The notes below the pieces were generated by a model, which was not told the origin of the DNA, did not search any database, and saw only the letters and a list, made by a program, of their open reading frames with translations. A stretch of 64,000 nucleotides of DNA from positions 429,001-493,000 of the forward strand of contig JAUIRK010000003.1 of assembly GCA_030549495.1 (NCBI GenBank). Reading direction: 5' to 3'. Positions 63,201-64,000 of the stretch are shown here, one piece after another. Source of the stretch: Nectonema munidae. Lineage: Eukaryota > Nematomorpha > Nectonematoida > Nectonematidae. Within the stretch, counting starts at the first letter, position 1. The number at the start of each line of letters is the position of its first letter. A program made the position numbers and the translations under genes.

Positions 63201-63817
63201 TTTTTAGAAATTCCAGAAAGTATAGTAAAAGAAGTTGTTTATATCAAGGAAAAATCTTCTCTAGATTTTGTGATTAAATTCTCAAAGAGTGTATTTGATG
63301 CCAAATGGATTAAAAATGGCCTAGGCTTGGAAGAATATGAAGAATACCAGAGTGATAGAATAACTACATTTTCCACAGAAAAGTACCACAAACTCACAAT
63401 TAATTTGGCGAAACTTAGTGATTCCGGAGATTTCACTTTGGTCACTTCTCACAATCGCATCACACTTAGCTTGATTGTGCAGCGTAAATGAAATGCTTTA
63501 ATGCTAAAATAATAAATAATAATATTTTACCTTTTTTGTAGCTTTTGAAAAAGAAGTGATTGATAAAGATGTTCTCGTGATAGAGGAAGGATCTTCTCTG
63601 CAAACGCTCGTTAAATCCTCCCTAGATAAAGATATGAAAGTGTTTAAGTGGTTTAAAAATGGAAACGAGATAAGAAATGAGCCAGATGAAGGCATTTTGG
63701 TGGAATTTTCCGACTTTGAAACAAAACTTTGCATTCCTCGCATTACGAGTGAGCATGAAGGCGTGTACACTTTCGAATCTGACAGTACACGAATTAATCA
63801 GAGTGTTTTGGTGAAAT
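180..63817 (+). CDS. Giant tandem-Ig (titin/obscurin-like) muscle-type protein, internal part, spliced
   Basis: This is a single spliced gene on the + strand, open at both ends of the window; individual exons are listed separately. I see 82 complete I-set Ig exons and five small linker exons, all with phase-1 introns on both sides (the last G of one exon joins the first two bases of the next to make Glu, Asp or Ala). All exon lengths are multiples of three. Each domain has a Trp in strand C (residue 35 of the 88-residue unit), a hydrophobic E strand, and a Gly-x-Tyr F strand. Tandem Ig arrays of this kind are known from the cytoplasmic sarcomere proteins titin, twitchin/projectin and obscurin/UNC-89; that assignment is by family resemblance. 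No signal peptide, membrane segment, kinase, FnIII, SH3 or RhoGEF domain was seen in the window, so I give no gene symbol. Promoter, start codon and stop codon all lie outside. Confidence 0.85.
392..655 (+). CDS. Ig (I-set) domain exon 1 of the window
   Basis: The exon is 264 bp, with acceptor AG at 390-391 and donor GT at 656, phase 1-1. It encodes one diverged Ig domain. The visible landmarks are EKGSKFELSV (strand B, no Cys), VWEKDG (core Trp), EDERVRIV, and DQGLYTVHF, where strand F has Val in place of Cys. Its exact 264-bp length matches the repeat exons farther downstream, so the unit size predates the array expansion. Confidence 0.85.
656..1820 (+). other. Intron, 1.2 kb, with a possible hAT-type short element
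   Basis: No coding exon is visible. At 944 there is a hAT-like terminus (CAGTGTTTCTTAAACTGG, followed by a TGGACCC motif), and around 1,305-1,350 a loosely matching reversed end with GGGGTCCATGA. The two ends agree only partly and I found no matching 8-bp target duplication, so a degraded non-autonomous hAT element of about 0.4 kb is only a suggestion. Confidence 0.4.
1821..1919 (+). CDS. Small linker exon (33 codons)
   Basis: The exon is 99 bp between AG at 1819-1820 and GTAAG at 1920, phase 1-1 and fully open. It encodes a basic, Lys/Arg/Glu-rich peptide (starts LEKSIHFDKREKRT) with no Ig landmarks. Like the next exon it is a charged linker between Ig domains. Such charged linker exons are familiar in titin-like genes, but no PEVK or other named motif can be recognised. 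Confidence 0.65.
1978..2067 (+). CDS. Small linker exon (30 codons)
   Basis: The exon is 90 bp, AG at 1976-1977 and GTAAT at 2068, phase 1-1. It encodes a Lys/Glu/Ile-rich charged peptide (EEEIKIHEKRPIKKTRISKD and on). It lies only 58 bp downstream of the previous linker exon, so the two would be spliced into one charged linker of about 63 residues before the next Ig domain. Confidence 0.65.
2068..2602 (+). other. Intron, with one optional cryptic exon candidate at 2422-2517
   Basis: No Ig sequence is visible. A 96-bp interval at 2422-2517 is flanked by a good acceptor (CCTCTTTTCAG) and donor (GTAAGT), is open in the phase used by the gene and is a multiple of three. Its peptide is Phe/Leu/Ile-rich, unlike the charged linkers, so it may be chance. 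Confidence 0.4.
2603..2875 (+). CDS. Ig (I-set) domain exon
   Basis: The exon is 273 bp (91 codons), AG at 2601-2602 and GTAATA at 2876, phase 1-1. The Ig landmarks are EEGERLEICVEV (strand B, here with a Cys), FLWLKEN (core Trp), EDERILI, FKLLIDYI (strand E) and EDSGTYELRV (strand F, Leu in the Cys position). It is a diverged, older domain compared with the homogenised arrays. Confidence 0.85.
2876..3809 (+). other. Intron, 0.9 kb, AT-rich
   Basis: This is AT-rich intronic sequence with short TA dinucleotide runs near 3,700-3,725 and 3,770-3,790. No exon, transposase or RNA gene was recognised. Confidence 0.6.
3810..3872 (+). CDS. Small linker exon (21 codons)
   Basis: The exon is 63 bp. 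The acceptor is a T-run followed by AG at 3808-3809 and the donor GTATGC starts at 3873. It is phase 1-1. It encodes a Glu/Lys/Met-rich peptide (EVEKLMEVESLKVIEMKELQ and on) that is probably a helical linker. Confidence 0.65.
3873..4628 (+). other. Intron, 0.75 kb
   Basis: No coding or RNA feature was recognised. A short segment near 4,305-4,330 (TTTTTCAACCGTGGGC) resembles a hAT terminus, but no partner end or target duplication was found. Confidence 0.5.
4629..4901 (+). CDS. Ig (I-set) domain exon
   Basis: The exon is 273 bp, AG at 4627-4628 and GTAAAT at 4902, phase 1-1. The Ig landmarks are EGDVLEVFVKL (strand B, no Cys), CQVTWKKDE (core Trp with a nearby Cys), SRIEMKSVG, HLLLISDAS (strand E) and KDGGIYAMEY (strand F). 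The first residues form a run of Ile/Glu (VEIIEEVTEIIEGD) typical of strand A/A' in this protein. Confidence 0.85.
4957..4995 (+). CDS. Micro-exon linker (13 codons)
   Basis: The exon is 39 bp, after a strong T-run acceptor (AG at 4955-4956) and before GTAAG at 4996, phase 1-1. It encodes the basic peptide KKEIIKYVPKIM. It lies 55 bp after the preceding Ig exon, so it would add a short linker. Good splice sites and correct phase support it despite its size. Confidence 0.6.
5329..5592 (+). CDS. Ig (I-set) domain exon, first of the repeat subfamily
   Basis: The exon is 264 bp, AG at 5327-5328 and GTGATT at 5593, phase 1-1. This is the first domain of the EGxVLEYT...EVKWMKD...YEDERI...YKLVIT...EEEGVY subfamily that makes up the later arrays. 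Its codon choices differ from the array exons (for example TCTGAGGGC for SEG), so it did not take part in the recent homogenisation. Confidence 0.9.
5654..5917 (+). CDS. Ig (I-set) domain exon
   Basis: The exon is 264 bp, AG at 5652-5653 and GTAACT at 5918, phase 1-1, after a 61-bp intron. It carries PIEKIEKETIEVTEGSVLEY, EVKWMKDSVEIYEDERIQFV and EEEGVYAVITPQQEV. The 5' half (ATAGAGAAAATTGAG, GTTTTAGAATATACGGTG) resembles the downstream 317-bp array type more than the 346-bp type, so it is a possible relative of that array's founder. Confidence 0.9.
5918..6898 (+). other. Intron, 1.0 kb, containing a foldback element
   Basis: It holds the large inverted repeat described separately (6,051-6,276). 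Further on, near 6,352-6,372, is a GAAGGGCATCCGGT motif that looks like a dispersed-repeat 3' segment. The rest (6,480-6,890) is plain AT-rich sequence. Confidence 0.55.
6051..6276. repeat. Long imperfect inverted repeat (foldback element)
   Basis: The arms at 6,051-6,144 and 6,183-6,276 are about 94 bp each and are reverse complements over most of their length, with a spacer of about 38 bp. Matching blocks include TCATCAACAGATCATCATAG in the left arm against CTATGATGATCTGTTGATGA in the right arm, and the GAGCAC/GTGCTC outer ends. The transcript would fold into a long hairpin. No coding capacity and no clear target duplication were seen; a MITE or foldback element is the simplest reading. Confidence 0.75.
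6899..7162 (+). CDS. Ig (I-set) domain exon
   Basis: The exon is 264 bp, AG at 6897-6898 and GTAATT at 7163, phase 1-1. It is repeat-subfamily sequence with changes: FEYTVKF, EIKWMKDSVEICEDERVQF (a Cys in place of the usual Tyr), and EEEGVYAVITPQQEV. It is followed by an 82-bp intron of the same type as in the 346-bp array, so this is the first 346-type exon-intron unit in the window. Confidence 0.9.
7245..7508 (+). CDS. Ig (I-set) domain exon, array-type
   Basis: The exon is 264 bp, AG at 7243-7244 and GTAAAA at 7509, phase 1-1. Its protein is essentially the array consensus (PIERIEKETIEVTEGSVLEY ... EEEGVYAVITPQQEV). It differs from the large array mainly in the following intron, which is unrelated and 2.6 kb long. 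Together with the preceding exon it forms an isolated two-exon outlier of the array, 7.7 kb upstream of the next block. Confidence 0.9.
8412..8860. repeat. Minisatellite, about 13 degenerate copies of a 32-38 bp unit
   Basis: The unit core reads GATTCTAGGTCCTGTTAAAG then ATCATTGGTACC. About 13 copies follow each other with spacers such as CTCCCGT, CTCTCGT or TGT. A two-unit block (GGTTCTGTGAAAG followed by AGATCCTGTTAAAG) appears twice, near 8,499 and 8,715, which suggests duplication of larger pieces. Confidence 0.85.
9841..9942. repeat. 51-bp tandem duplication, two copies
   Basis: The copies are 9,841-9,891 and 9,892-9,942 and are almost identical (one clear change, TCGCTTATAT against TCGCTGATAT). 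Each contains AAAAGCCGCTCTATATTGGA. Confidence 0.9.
10104..10367 (+). CDS. Ig (I-set) domain exon
   Basis: The exon is 264 bp, AG at 10102-10103 and GTAAAT at 10368, phase 1-1. It is repeat-subfamily sequence with diverged codons: PLEKIERETIEVTEGSVLEY, EIKWMKDSVEIYEDERIQF, EEEGVYAAITPQQEV. It stands alone, with introns of 2.6 and 4.6 kb on either side. Confidence 0.9.
10368..14954 (+). other. Intron, 4.6 kb, with a decayed LINE
   Basis: The middle (12,540-13,971) carries minus-strand LINE fragments, listed separately. Minus-strand open stretches at 11,672-11,860 and 11,922-12,170 lie just beyond the reverse transcriptase and could be its 3' part, but I do not recognise them. The rest (10,400-11,600 and 14,000-14,950) is AT-rich with nothing I can name. 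Confidence 0.5.
12540..13971 (-). mobile_element. Decayed jockey/CR1-type LINE fragment (endonuclease and reverse transcriptase)
   Basis: Read on the minus strand, 13,783-13,592 contains an apurinic-endonuclease N-terminal motif (FDIIILTEIWN). Next, 12,896-12,552 contains reverse-transcriptase sequence (FNLLSNISEKSL, then LCLLDLSKEFESI, the motif A region). Finally YADD, the catalytic motif of non-LTR reverse transcriptases, is encoded at 12,556-12,567. The order endonuclease then RT matches a LINE ORF2. Many frameshifts and stops separate the pieces, so this is a dead copy. It lies antisense to the Ig gene inside an intron. Confidence 0.75.
14955..15218 (+). CDS. Ig domain exon, first of the 14.9-17.7 kb block
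   Basis: The exon is 264 bp, AG at 14953-14954, phase 1-1, followed by the standard 82-bp intron (15,219-15,300). The 5' end is a variant (PIERVQKEIIEVTEGSVLEY); the remainder matches the array consensus nucleotide for nucleotide over long stretches. This mosaic pattern suggests that gene conversion covered only part of the exon. Confidence 0.92.
15301..15564 (+). CDS. Ig domain exon, mosaic
   Basis: The exon is 264 bp, AG at 15299-15300 and GTAAAT at 15565, phase 1-1. The 5' half is array-identical. The 3' half diverges (EEELTYKLVITRIKPEEEGV, then YAAITPQKEVKFKVKVEG) and the following 93-bp intron (15,565-15,657) is unrelated to the 82-bp type. Confidence 0.92.
15658..15921 (+). CDS. Ig domain exon, mosaic
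   Basis: The exon is 264 bp, AG at 15656-15657, phase 1-1. The 5' part is diverged (PIERIEKEIIEVVEGSVLEY, KVKFEEKPSEIKW, YEDQRIQF) while the 3' part and following 82-bp intron are of array type. It is the complement of the previous exon's mosaic. Confidence 0.92.
16004..17307 (+). CDS. Four array-type Ig exons in tandem
   Basis: The exons are 16,004-16,267; 16,350-16,613; 16,696-16,959; and 17,044-17,307. All are 264 bp and phase 1-1, with 82-bp introns except 16,960-17,043, which is 84 bp (AATAATATAATTTTAG at its 3' end). The proteins are near-identical to each other and to the large array. Differences include SLLEY for SVLEY, YVVIT for YAVIT and KVDG for KVEG in the first exon. Confidence 0.93.
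17390..17653 (+). CDS. Ig domain exon, last before the 20-kb intron
   Basis: The exon is 264 bp, AG at 17388-17389 and GTATTC at 17654, phase 1-1. It is array-identical up to GCTGTCATTAC at about 17,605-17,615, then switches to a diverged end (TPQREVSFMVEIKG). The next intact exon is at 38,083. Confidence 0.92.
17729..18417. mobile_element. Possible short inverted-terminal-repeat element
   Basis: The ends read TGTCAACC (17,729) and GTTGACA (18,409-18,415). Both ends carry inverted GG(A)GA-rich stretches, and a hairpin CTCCCGG-TATTG-CCGGGAG lies at 18,389-18,407. The internal sequence mentions no protein. The family is not recognised and no target duplication was seen. Confidence 0.35.
19063..19141. 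repeat. Degenerate 16-17 bp tandem repeat
   Basis: There are about five copies of a unit close to ACATTTCGCCGAACGG (for example GACATTTCGCTGAACGC and ATATTTGGCCTAACGG). Each copy carries one to several changes. Confidence 0.65.
20339..22296 (-). mobile_element. hAT transposon (GTF2IRD2/Charlie-like), 1,958 bp, decayed
   Basis: The ends are CAGGGGTGGGGAAC (left) and, inverted, CAGGGATGGGGAAC (right), the classic hAT terminus. They are flanked by a perfect 8-bp target duplication GACTAGAT at 20,331-20,338 and 22,297-22,304. Minus-strand coding remnants of a hAT transposase lie inside. One is VCTDSAPSMTG near 21,570-21,600, and another is an open stretch at 21,296-21,027 with VQDVAFLCDIVSKQNELNVS and LQGKNMSIYDMWQ. 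These resemble the hAT transposase from which GTF2IRD2 is derived. Stops and frameshifts show the copy is dead. The perfect target duplication implies a fairly recent insertion. Confidence 0.88.
20698..20725. repeat. Short perfect hairpin
   Basis: The arms TTGATATCGTG and CACGATATCAA are 11-bp perfect inverted repeats with a 6-bp loop, inside the hAT element at 20,339-22,296. It may be a subterminal structure of that element. Confidence 0.7.
22910..23240. repeat. Degenerate tandem repeat, about three copies of 107-123 bp
   Basis: Copies begin near 22,916, 23,023 and 23,146 with TAGTAGTAAATCTAAATATG or close variants, and each ends in ATGAAACATCTAGCAT or similar. The spacing varies because of small indels. 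Confidence 0.65.
23595..23725 (-). mobile_element. tRNA-derived SINE, minus-strand copy
   Basis: Read on the minus strand it carries a Pol III B-box-like GGTTCGATCC (plus positions 23,655-23,664), preceded by CTTGAGTCATCGAATCCAGC in plus orientation. It matches the element at about 28,036-28,185 in inverted orientation over roughly 110 bp, including GCACAATTGCGCCGC and TATCGAACTATGAG. The tRNA ancestor is not identified. Confidence 0.7.
23971..24754 (-). pseudogene. LINE reverse transcriptase, C-terminal half (frameshifted)
   Basis: Two overlapping minus-strand open stretches (24,754-24,449 and 24,519-23,971) in different frames together cover RT fingers/palm to the C-terminal domain. Motifs are FFAWIQDYLNNR, GVPQGSVLAPTLFVIFINEL and VAYVDDILIS. 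The C-terminal part has FIRCHMEYASILLRGVG and LESLQRRAICIIVG, typical of jockey/CR1-type ORF2 proteins. The frameshift falls just after YVDD. Confidence 0.85.
26285..26760 (-). pseudogene. LINE ORF1 (gag-like) remnant with zinc knuckles
   Basis: The minus strand encodes a CX2CX4HX4C knuckle (CYKCPRFGHVNEAC) and shortly after a second Cys cluster (CCNCKSDFLANC) in another frame. Upstream, 26,740-26,530 reads as a stretch such as WVIISRINKEIDVIQCESC and SFVTLTIDLADINVLERI, similar in style to jockey ORF1 nucleic-acid-binding regions. One stop follows the first knuckle. It is the 5' part of the LINE that continues to 23,971. Confidence 0.7.
28036..28185 (+). mobile_element. tRNA-derived SINE, plus-strand copy
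   Basis: It contains a Pol III B-box match GGTTCGATTCC at 28,100-28,110 and a weaker A-box-like segment upstream (AGTTAGGGAGCGTGAG, 28,040-28,060). It ends in a tail (CTTTCCTCATAGTTCGATAC and on) shared with the minus copy at 23,595-23,725. As a tRNA it would be badly formed, with no acceptor stem, so it is a SINE rather than a tRNA gene. Confidence 0.72.
28717..29140. repeat. Dispersed direct duplication of about 80 bp, 340 bp apart
   Basis: The segments at about 28,718-28,800 and 29,052-29,137 share TTTAATGTTT, ATCAAGATT, GTTAATAAAAC and the spacing between them. Between the copies lies a short GC-rich tandem (28,898-28,975) with about three copies of GTTTTGCCCCTCCC-type units, unusual in this AT-rich region. 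Confidence 0.6.
29115..29645 (+). repeat. Dispersed repeat, copy A (unoccupied site), ending in a pogo-like terminus
   Basis: It is related over several hundred bases to 31,890-32,236 plus 37,743-37,860. Shared blocks include ATAAATTTAAAGTTTGTAG, GAATATATGTGTAGGTG, AACATTTCGTTGCTAA and AATCAATCC. Its 3' end (GAGGTCTGACTG then TA at 29,644-29,645) reads in reverse as TACAGTCAGACCTC, the terminus expected of a pogo/Tigger-type element with a TA target site. Short reading frames here do not look coding. Confidence 0.65.
29885..29938. repeat. Perfect 24-bp hairpin with a third nearby copy of the arm
   Basis: The left arm 29,885-29,908 and right arm 29,915-29,938 are perfect reverse complements (outer AATTGGC, inner GCACGG) with a 6-base loop ATAGTA. 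A further direct copy of the inner arm (TTTATCGATGCACGGATAGT) follows at about 29,953-29,972. No function is evident. It could be a transposon end or a recent palindromic duplication. Confidence 0.85.
30120..31597 (-). mobile_element. hAT transposon relic, SCAND3/ZBED5-like transposase
   Basis: On the minus strand the element starts near 31,597 with the hAT-type terminus CAGTGCTTTTCAAG. A Met at 31,361 begins MKYDDSHLKFRFTSL followed by EYKCLLCSEVL, a BED-type CxxC zinc finger as in ZBED5/SCAND3 proteins. The core follows at 31,111-30,737 (FDKVIHFFTAHGIKSESG). A C-terminal dimerisation-like stretch lies near 30,330-30,120 (SNDIKVALAKTEPNLL). Many stops interrupt it. The other terminus and the target duplication were not found. 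Confidence 0.75.
31890..32236 (+). repeat. Dispersed repeat, copy B, left part (interrupted by a hAT)
   Basis: It is related to copy A at 29,115-29,600 and ends exactly at the target duplication CTCTAACC (32,229-32,236). The remainder of the same repeat resumes at 37,743. Confidence 0.7.
32641..32776. repeat. 78-bp imperfect tandem duplication
   Basis: CAAATTTTACATGAAATA occurs at 32,641 and again at 32,719, followed in both by ACACATT, AATCAACAA and GCCAATT. There are two copies, inside the hAT element. Confidence 0.75.
34277..37459 (-). mobile_element. piggyBac element with terminal inverted repeats, 3.18 kb
   Basis: The left end is CCCTCGCAAGACAGG at 34,277, directly after TTAA (34,273-34,276), the piggyBac target site. 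The right end, inverted, is CCCTCGCAAGACCAGG ending at 37,459. After the right end the sequence is AAGA rather than TTAA, so that side has mutated. Between them lies a decayed piggyBac transposase on the minus strand. The whole element is inserted inside a hAT element, so it arrived later. Confidence 0.88.
34940..36624 (-). pseudogene. piggyBac transposase pseudogene
   Basis: A plausible start (ATG at 36,624) leads into a Ser/Glu-rich acidic N-terminus (MSSLGSSSSSSSETT). The N-terminal region GPASSAS and the stretch MAYFGCLIHMGQSKNQYINM follow. All three catalytic aspartates can be located: VTIDEQLVKFRG (Asp at 35,929-35,931), VITDRFFTS (35,697-35,699) and FKGEVDKTNQM (35,370-35,372). The C-terminus has the cysteine-rich zinc finger usual in this family (CDACKKHICKKH, then CSNC) at 35,010-34,942. 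At least one in-frame stop near 36,540 and several frameshifts (for example between 35,930 and 35,474, and near 35,100) make it inactive. Length if uninterrupted would be about 560 residues, normal for the family. Confidence 0.87.
37743..37862 (+). repeat. Dispersed repeat, copy B, right part
   Basis: It continues copy B after the hAT insertion. AACCAATTAATCTGATATGA and GGTGAGAAGAGAGGTTGGGA correspond to AACCAATTCATTTGAAATAA and AGTGAGATGAGAGGCTGAGA in copy A (29,497-29,560). Similarity fades after about 37,862, shortly before the truncated Ig exon. Confidence 0.7.
37952..38000 (+). pseudogene. Truncated Ig exon, last 49 bp only
   Basis: From GCTGTCATTACA onward this matches the 3' end of an array exon (AVIT-Q-EVKFKVKVE), with P changed to S (ACATCCC for ACACCCC). 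It is followed by the usual donor and a standard 82-bp intron to 38,083. The first 215 bp of the exon are missing, replaced by unrelated sequence. It has no acceptor of its own and cannot be spliced in as a domain. It marks the right edge of the foreign 20-kb block. Confidence 0.88.
38001..47474 (+). repeat. Tandem repeat covering array 1 (exon plus intron units)
   Basis: At the DNA level the unit is 346 bp and includes the intron. Introns are as conserved as exons. Silent variants are scattered in mosaic fashion: TACACCGTA for TACACAGTA in exons 38775, 41201, 42239, 42931 and 46046; AAATTCAAGG for AAGTTCAAAG at exon ends; TTGCTTATT for TTGTTTATT in introns. Confidence 0.92.
38083..47411 (+). 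CDS. Array 1: 27 near-identical Ig exons, period 346 bp
   Basis: Exon starts are 38083, 38429, 38775, 39123, 39471, 39817, 40163, 40509, 40855, 41201, 41547, 41893, 42239, 42585, 42931, 43277, 43624, 43970, 44316, 44662, 45008, 45354, 45700, 46046, 46424, 46770 and 47148; each exon is 264 bp. Introns are 82 bp, with variants of 83-84 bp before 39123, 39471 and 43624 and of 114 bp before 46424 and 47148. Each exon encodes PIERIEKETIEVTEGSVLEY, then EVKWMKDSVEIYEDERIKFV and EEEGVYAVITPQQEVKFKV. Residue 35 is the core Trp, residues 68-74 replace the usual D-x-G-x-Y-x-C by E-x-G-x-Y-x-V, and no cysteine is present. Rare changes are WIKD at 45700, 46424 and 46770, KDNVEI at 40509, VQIYEDE and YTVMFE at 39471, and EVTIER at 41201. 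Retaining any 82-bp intron would add about 14 residues and then a stop. Confidence 0.95.
47412..56669 (+). repeat. Tandem repeat covering array 2 (exon plus intron units)
   Basis: At the DNA level the unit is 317 bp including the 53-bp intron. Intron sequence also falls into two types (…TTTAAATATTTATTTACTTAG against …TTTAAACATTTATTTACTTAG). The switch occurs one intron before the exon switch: exon 50964 is of the first type but is followed by an intron of the second type. Confidence 0.92.
47475..56616 (+). CDS. Array 2: 29 Ig exons, period 317 bp
   Basis: Exon starts are 47475, 47792, 48111 and then every 317 bp from 48428 to 56353 (48428, 48745, 49062, 49379, 49696, 50013, 50330, 50647, 50964, 51281, 51598, 51915, 52232, 52549, 52866, 53183, 53500, 53817, 54134, 54451, 54768, 55085, 55402, 55719, 56036, 56353). 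Exons are 264 bp and phase 1-1, with 53-bp introns (55 bp once, 48,056-48,110). Two sub-blocks are visible. Units from 47475 to 50964 read VEIYEDERT(K/R)FVEEDL and KIKPQEEG. Units from 51281 on read VELYEDERIKFVQEDL and RIKPEEEG. The first half (PIEKIEKETIEVTEGSVLEY) is shared. Single changes are KDSCELYEDE at 53500, KDGVEL at 56036 and 56353, and EKETNEVTEG at 50647. The core Trp and G-x-Y are kept and disulphide cysteines are absent. Confidence 0.95.
56670..56933 (+). CDS. Ig exon closing array 2, mosaic
   Basis: The exon is 264 bp, AG at 56668-56669 and donor GTTTGT at 56934 (less usual), phase 1-1. The first part is array-identical up to about 56,770. It then becomes unique (EVKWTKDRVQILPDERIKFV, EEELTYKLIITKIKPEEEGV, YSIVTPQREI) with different codon choices. 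It marks the edge of homogenisation. Confidence 0.93.
56934..57594 (+). other. Intron, 0.66 kb
   Basis: AT-rich, with no coding, RNA or mobile element recognised. Confidence 0.6.
57595..57858 (+). CDS. Ig (I-set) domain exon
   Basis: The exon is 264 bp, AG at 57593-57594 and GTAAAT at 57859, phase 1-1. It is a diverged subfamily member: AIEKIEKESIEITEGSVLEY, QAKWIKDSVEIHEDERIKF, EEEGVYAIVTPQQEVKFKV. Confidence 0.92.
58035..58298 (+). CDS. Ig (I-set) domain exon
   Basis: The exon is 264 bp, AG at 58033-58034, phase 1-1. The donor is GTTAGG at 58299, an unusual form but required by length and phase. It carries PIQKIEKKTIEITEGSTFEY, KIKWMKDSVKIIENERVKF and EEEGIYSVITPEQEVRFKV. Confidence 0.9.
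58358..58621 (+). CDS. Ig (I-set) domain exon
   Basis: The exon is 264 bp, with a strong acceptor (TTTTTTTTCAG, AG at 58356-58357) and GTATTT at 58622, phase 1-1, after a 59-bp intron. It carries EIERIEKETLEVTEGSPLEF, KVVWMKDDLQIFENDCTKFI and NEKGVYSLSSPLKKIIFKV. Divergence from the array consensus increases steadily from here on. Confidence 0.9.
58675..58941 (+). CDS. Ig (I-set) domain exon
   Basis: The exon is 267 bp (one extra codon in the EF region, DLLFYTLIIT), AG at 58673-58674 and GTACGA at 58942, phase 1-1. Strand B has a Cys (LEFCVKF). The strand C Trp is replaced: the sequence reads KIRLMKDCVEIFESDRLKIV, with Leu at the core Trp position, which is unusual for an Ig fold. Strand F reads EDTGSYSISSP. 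Confidence 0.85.
58997..59242 (+). CDS. Ig domain exon, short
   Basis: The exon is 246 bp (82 codons), AG at 58995-58996 and GTGAGT at 59243, phase 1-1. It carries DQGDKMELNFIF (strand B), TFKWFYEGHSF (core Trp), SSTLTIQPV (strand E) and NDKGSYTLSVDG (strand F). It is more compact than the other domains but has all Ig landmarks. Confidence 0.87.
59543..61094 (+). mobile_element. MULE transposon relic with FLYWCH-type finger
   Basis: On the + strand, 59,573-59,640 encodes KARVHNMTKDEDYTIIKHVG then EHEH, the end of a FLYWCH-type zinc finger. An open stretch follows to 59,878. After frameshifts come NPENIMLDFEKAYINSFLSV (near 60,030-60,090), a MULE transposase motif, and YKKLCEIGLKARYHHDKF (near 60,175-60,225). 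A closing region with DSWNVH and NNHLEGYHKAQQSS lies near 60,415-60,500. An inverted pair, GGTAATTTGACTCACGGTA at 59,543-59,561 and its near reverse complement at 61,076-61,094 (18 of 19), may be the terminal repeats. The left one lies very close to the coding start, so a 5' deletion is likely. Confidence 0.78.
59591..60735 (+). pseudogene. MULE transposase pseudogene
   Basis: These are the coding remnants of the element above. An open part runs from 59,591 to 59,878 (ATPSQERCRSLISSVCNGLD). A broken catalytic region and a final open part at 60,555-60,750 (KKEEQLAQLKKIQFDRGD) follow. Proteins of this style (FLYWCH finger plus MULE transposase) are common in invertebrate repeats. Several frameshifts and stops make it non-functional. 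Confidence 0.75.
61424..62044 (+). CDS. Long exon: Ser/Lys-rich linker plus Ig domain
   Basis: The exon is 621 bp (207 codons), AG at 61422-61423 and GTAATT at 62045, phase 1-1. Residues 1 to about 110 form a Ser/Thr/Lys-rich segment with no recognised fold (SKEKSSTEKFVSLTLNDSIV; later STSKQKEAPPSASVVSVKLP), possibly disordered or a phosphorylation target. Residues from about 118 form an Ig domain: VQKGSPFQLKVHL, RNVLWKKDDQPI (core Trp), SNVLSIKNVSF and QDSGLFSFSSDHG. It is the only exon in the window that combines a linker and an Ig domain. Confidence 0.88.
62095..62355 (+). CDS. Ig (I-set) domain exon
   Basis: The exon is 261 bp, AG at 62093-62094 and GTAAGA at 62356, phase 1-1, after a 50-bp intron. 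It carries VKEGAILELTVDL, QSYWMKDGVCLKDSDKIFI, EHKLIVNGV and RDSGLYSIVTHE, a full set of Ig landmarks. Confidence 0.9.
62356..63207 (+). other. Intron, 0.85 kb, with dispersed-repeat traces
   Basis: Near 62,680-62,735 is ACAGACAGACAAACGCCGCA followed by TTTTCTCATTTTGGGCC, which looks like a dispersed-repeat tail. Near 62,885-62,910 (minus strand) GTTTGATTCCCGAACGG resembles a B-box, so a worn tRNA-derived SINE may cover about 62,870-62,965. Neither is certain. Confidence 0.4.
63208..63483 (+). CDS. Ig (I-set) domain exon
   Basis: The exon is 276 bp, with a strong T-run acceptor (AG at 63206-63207) and GTAAAT at 63484, phase 1-1. It carries IKEKSSLDFVIKF, DAKWIKNGLGLEEYEEY (a longer C' region with extra Glu/Tyr), HKLTINLAKL and SDSGDFTLVTSHN. 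Strand F has Phe in place of the usual Tyr. Confidence 0.9.
63542..63817 (+). CDS. Ig (I-set) domain exon, last in the window
   Basis: The exon is 276 bp, AG at 63540-63541 and GTAAGC at 63818, phase 1-1, after a 58-bp intron. It carries EEGSSLQTLVKSS, KVFKWFKNGNEI (core Trp), TKLCIPRIT and EHEGVYTFESDS. The gene continues past the window end; 63,818-64,000 is intron. Confidence 0.9.
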
Positions 63818-64000
63818 GTAAGCTTTTTCCTATTTTTTATTATAAAATGACAATTATAGATAGGTTCTAAACAAATTTCATAAAAACTCCTAAAATAGTT
63901 ACATAATTTATTATTTTCAAAAATGAAGTATTTGATGTAGTGGTTAAATATTTAATTATATATAAATCTGAATTATTCACTAGCCTGAGAATCTCTTGCC

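Noticed and set aside
1-64000. A bacterial or phage origin with operons and ribosome-binding sites
   Set aside because: Intron-exon structure, LINE/hAT/piggyBac/MULE elements and a muscle-type Ig protein show that it is animal DNA.

Overview
The window is a stretch of AT-rich animal genome, not prokaryotic. It contains short spliced exons with GT..AG borders and pyrimidine-rich acceptors, and introns loaded with eukaryotic transposable elements (hAT, piggyBac, MULE, jockey-like LINEs, tRNA-derived SINEs). Very short introns (53 and 82 bp) and this repeat mix suggest an invertebrate, perhaps an arthropod, but the species cannot be named from the sequence.

One gene on the + strand runs through the whole window and is open at both ends. 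It encodes a giant intracellular protein built from tandem immunoglobulin-like (I-set) domains, of the titin / obscurin (UNC-89) / twitchin type. I count 82 complete Ig exons plus one truncated exon, about 7,200 residues in this window alone. Nearly every domain is one exon of 264 bp (88 codons) with phase-1 introns on both sides, so exons can be duplicated or skipped without breaking the frame. The repeat-type domains keep the core Trp and the G-x-Y of strand F but lack both disulphide cysteines, as is common for cytoplasmic sarcomeric Ig domains. No kinase, FnIII, SH3 or RhoGEF domain was seen, so the ortholog is not fixed.

Layout: 180-10,367 holds diverged Ig exons interleaved with small Lys/Glu-rich linker exons. 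14,955-17,653 holds an eight-exon Ig block. 17,654-38,082 is a 20.4-kb intron made largely of mobile elements. 38,083-47,411 is an array of 27 near-identical exons with period 346 bp (264-bp exon, 82-bp intron). 47,475-56,933 is a second array of 30 exons with period 317 bp (264-bp exon, 53-bp intron). 57,595-63,817 returns to diverged Ig exons, including one long exon with a Ser/Lys-rich linker. In both arrays the introns are as uniform as the exons, which points to recent unequal crossing-over or gene conversion.

The 20-kb intron has a readable history. A hAT element (20,339-22,296) has a perfect 8-bp target duplication. A second hAT (32,237-37,742) carries a piggyBac (34,277-37,459) inside it, and its insertion site is confirmed by an unoccupied related copy of the flanking repeat at about 29,480-29,600. 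A jockey-like LINE (about 23,970-26,760), a SCAND3/ZBED5-like hAT relic (about 30,120-31,597) and two opposed tRNA-derived SINEs are also present. A 49-bp truncated Ig exon at 37,952-38,000 marks the edge where this block cuts into the Ig array.
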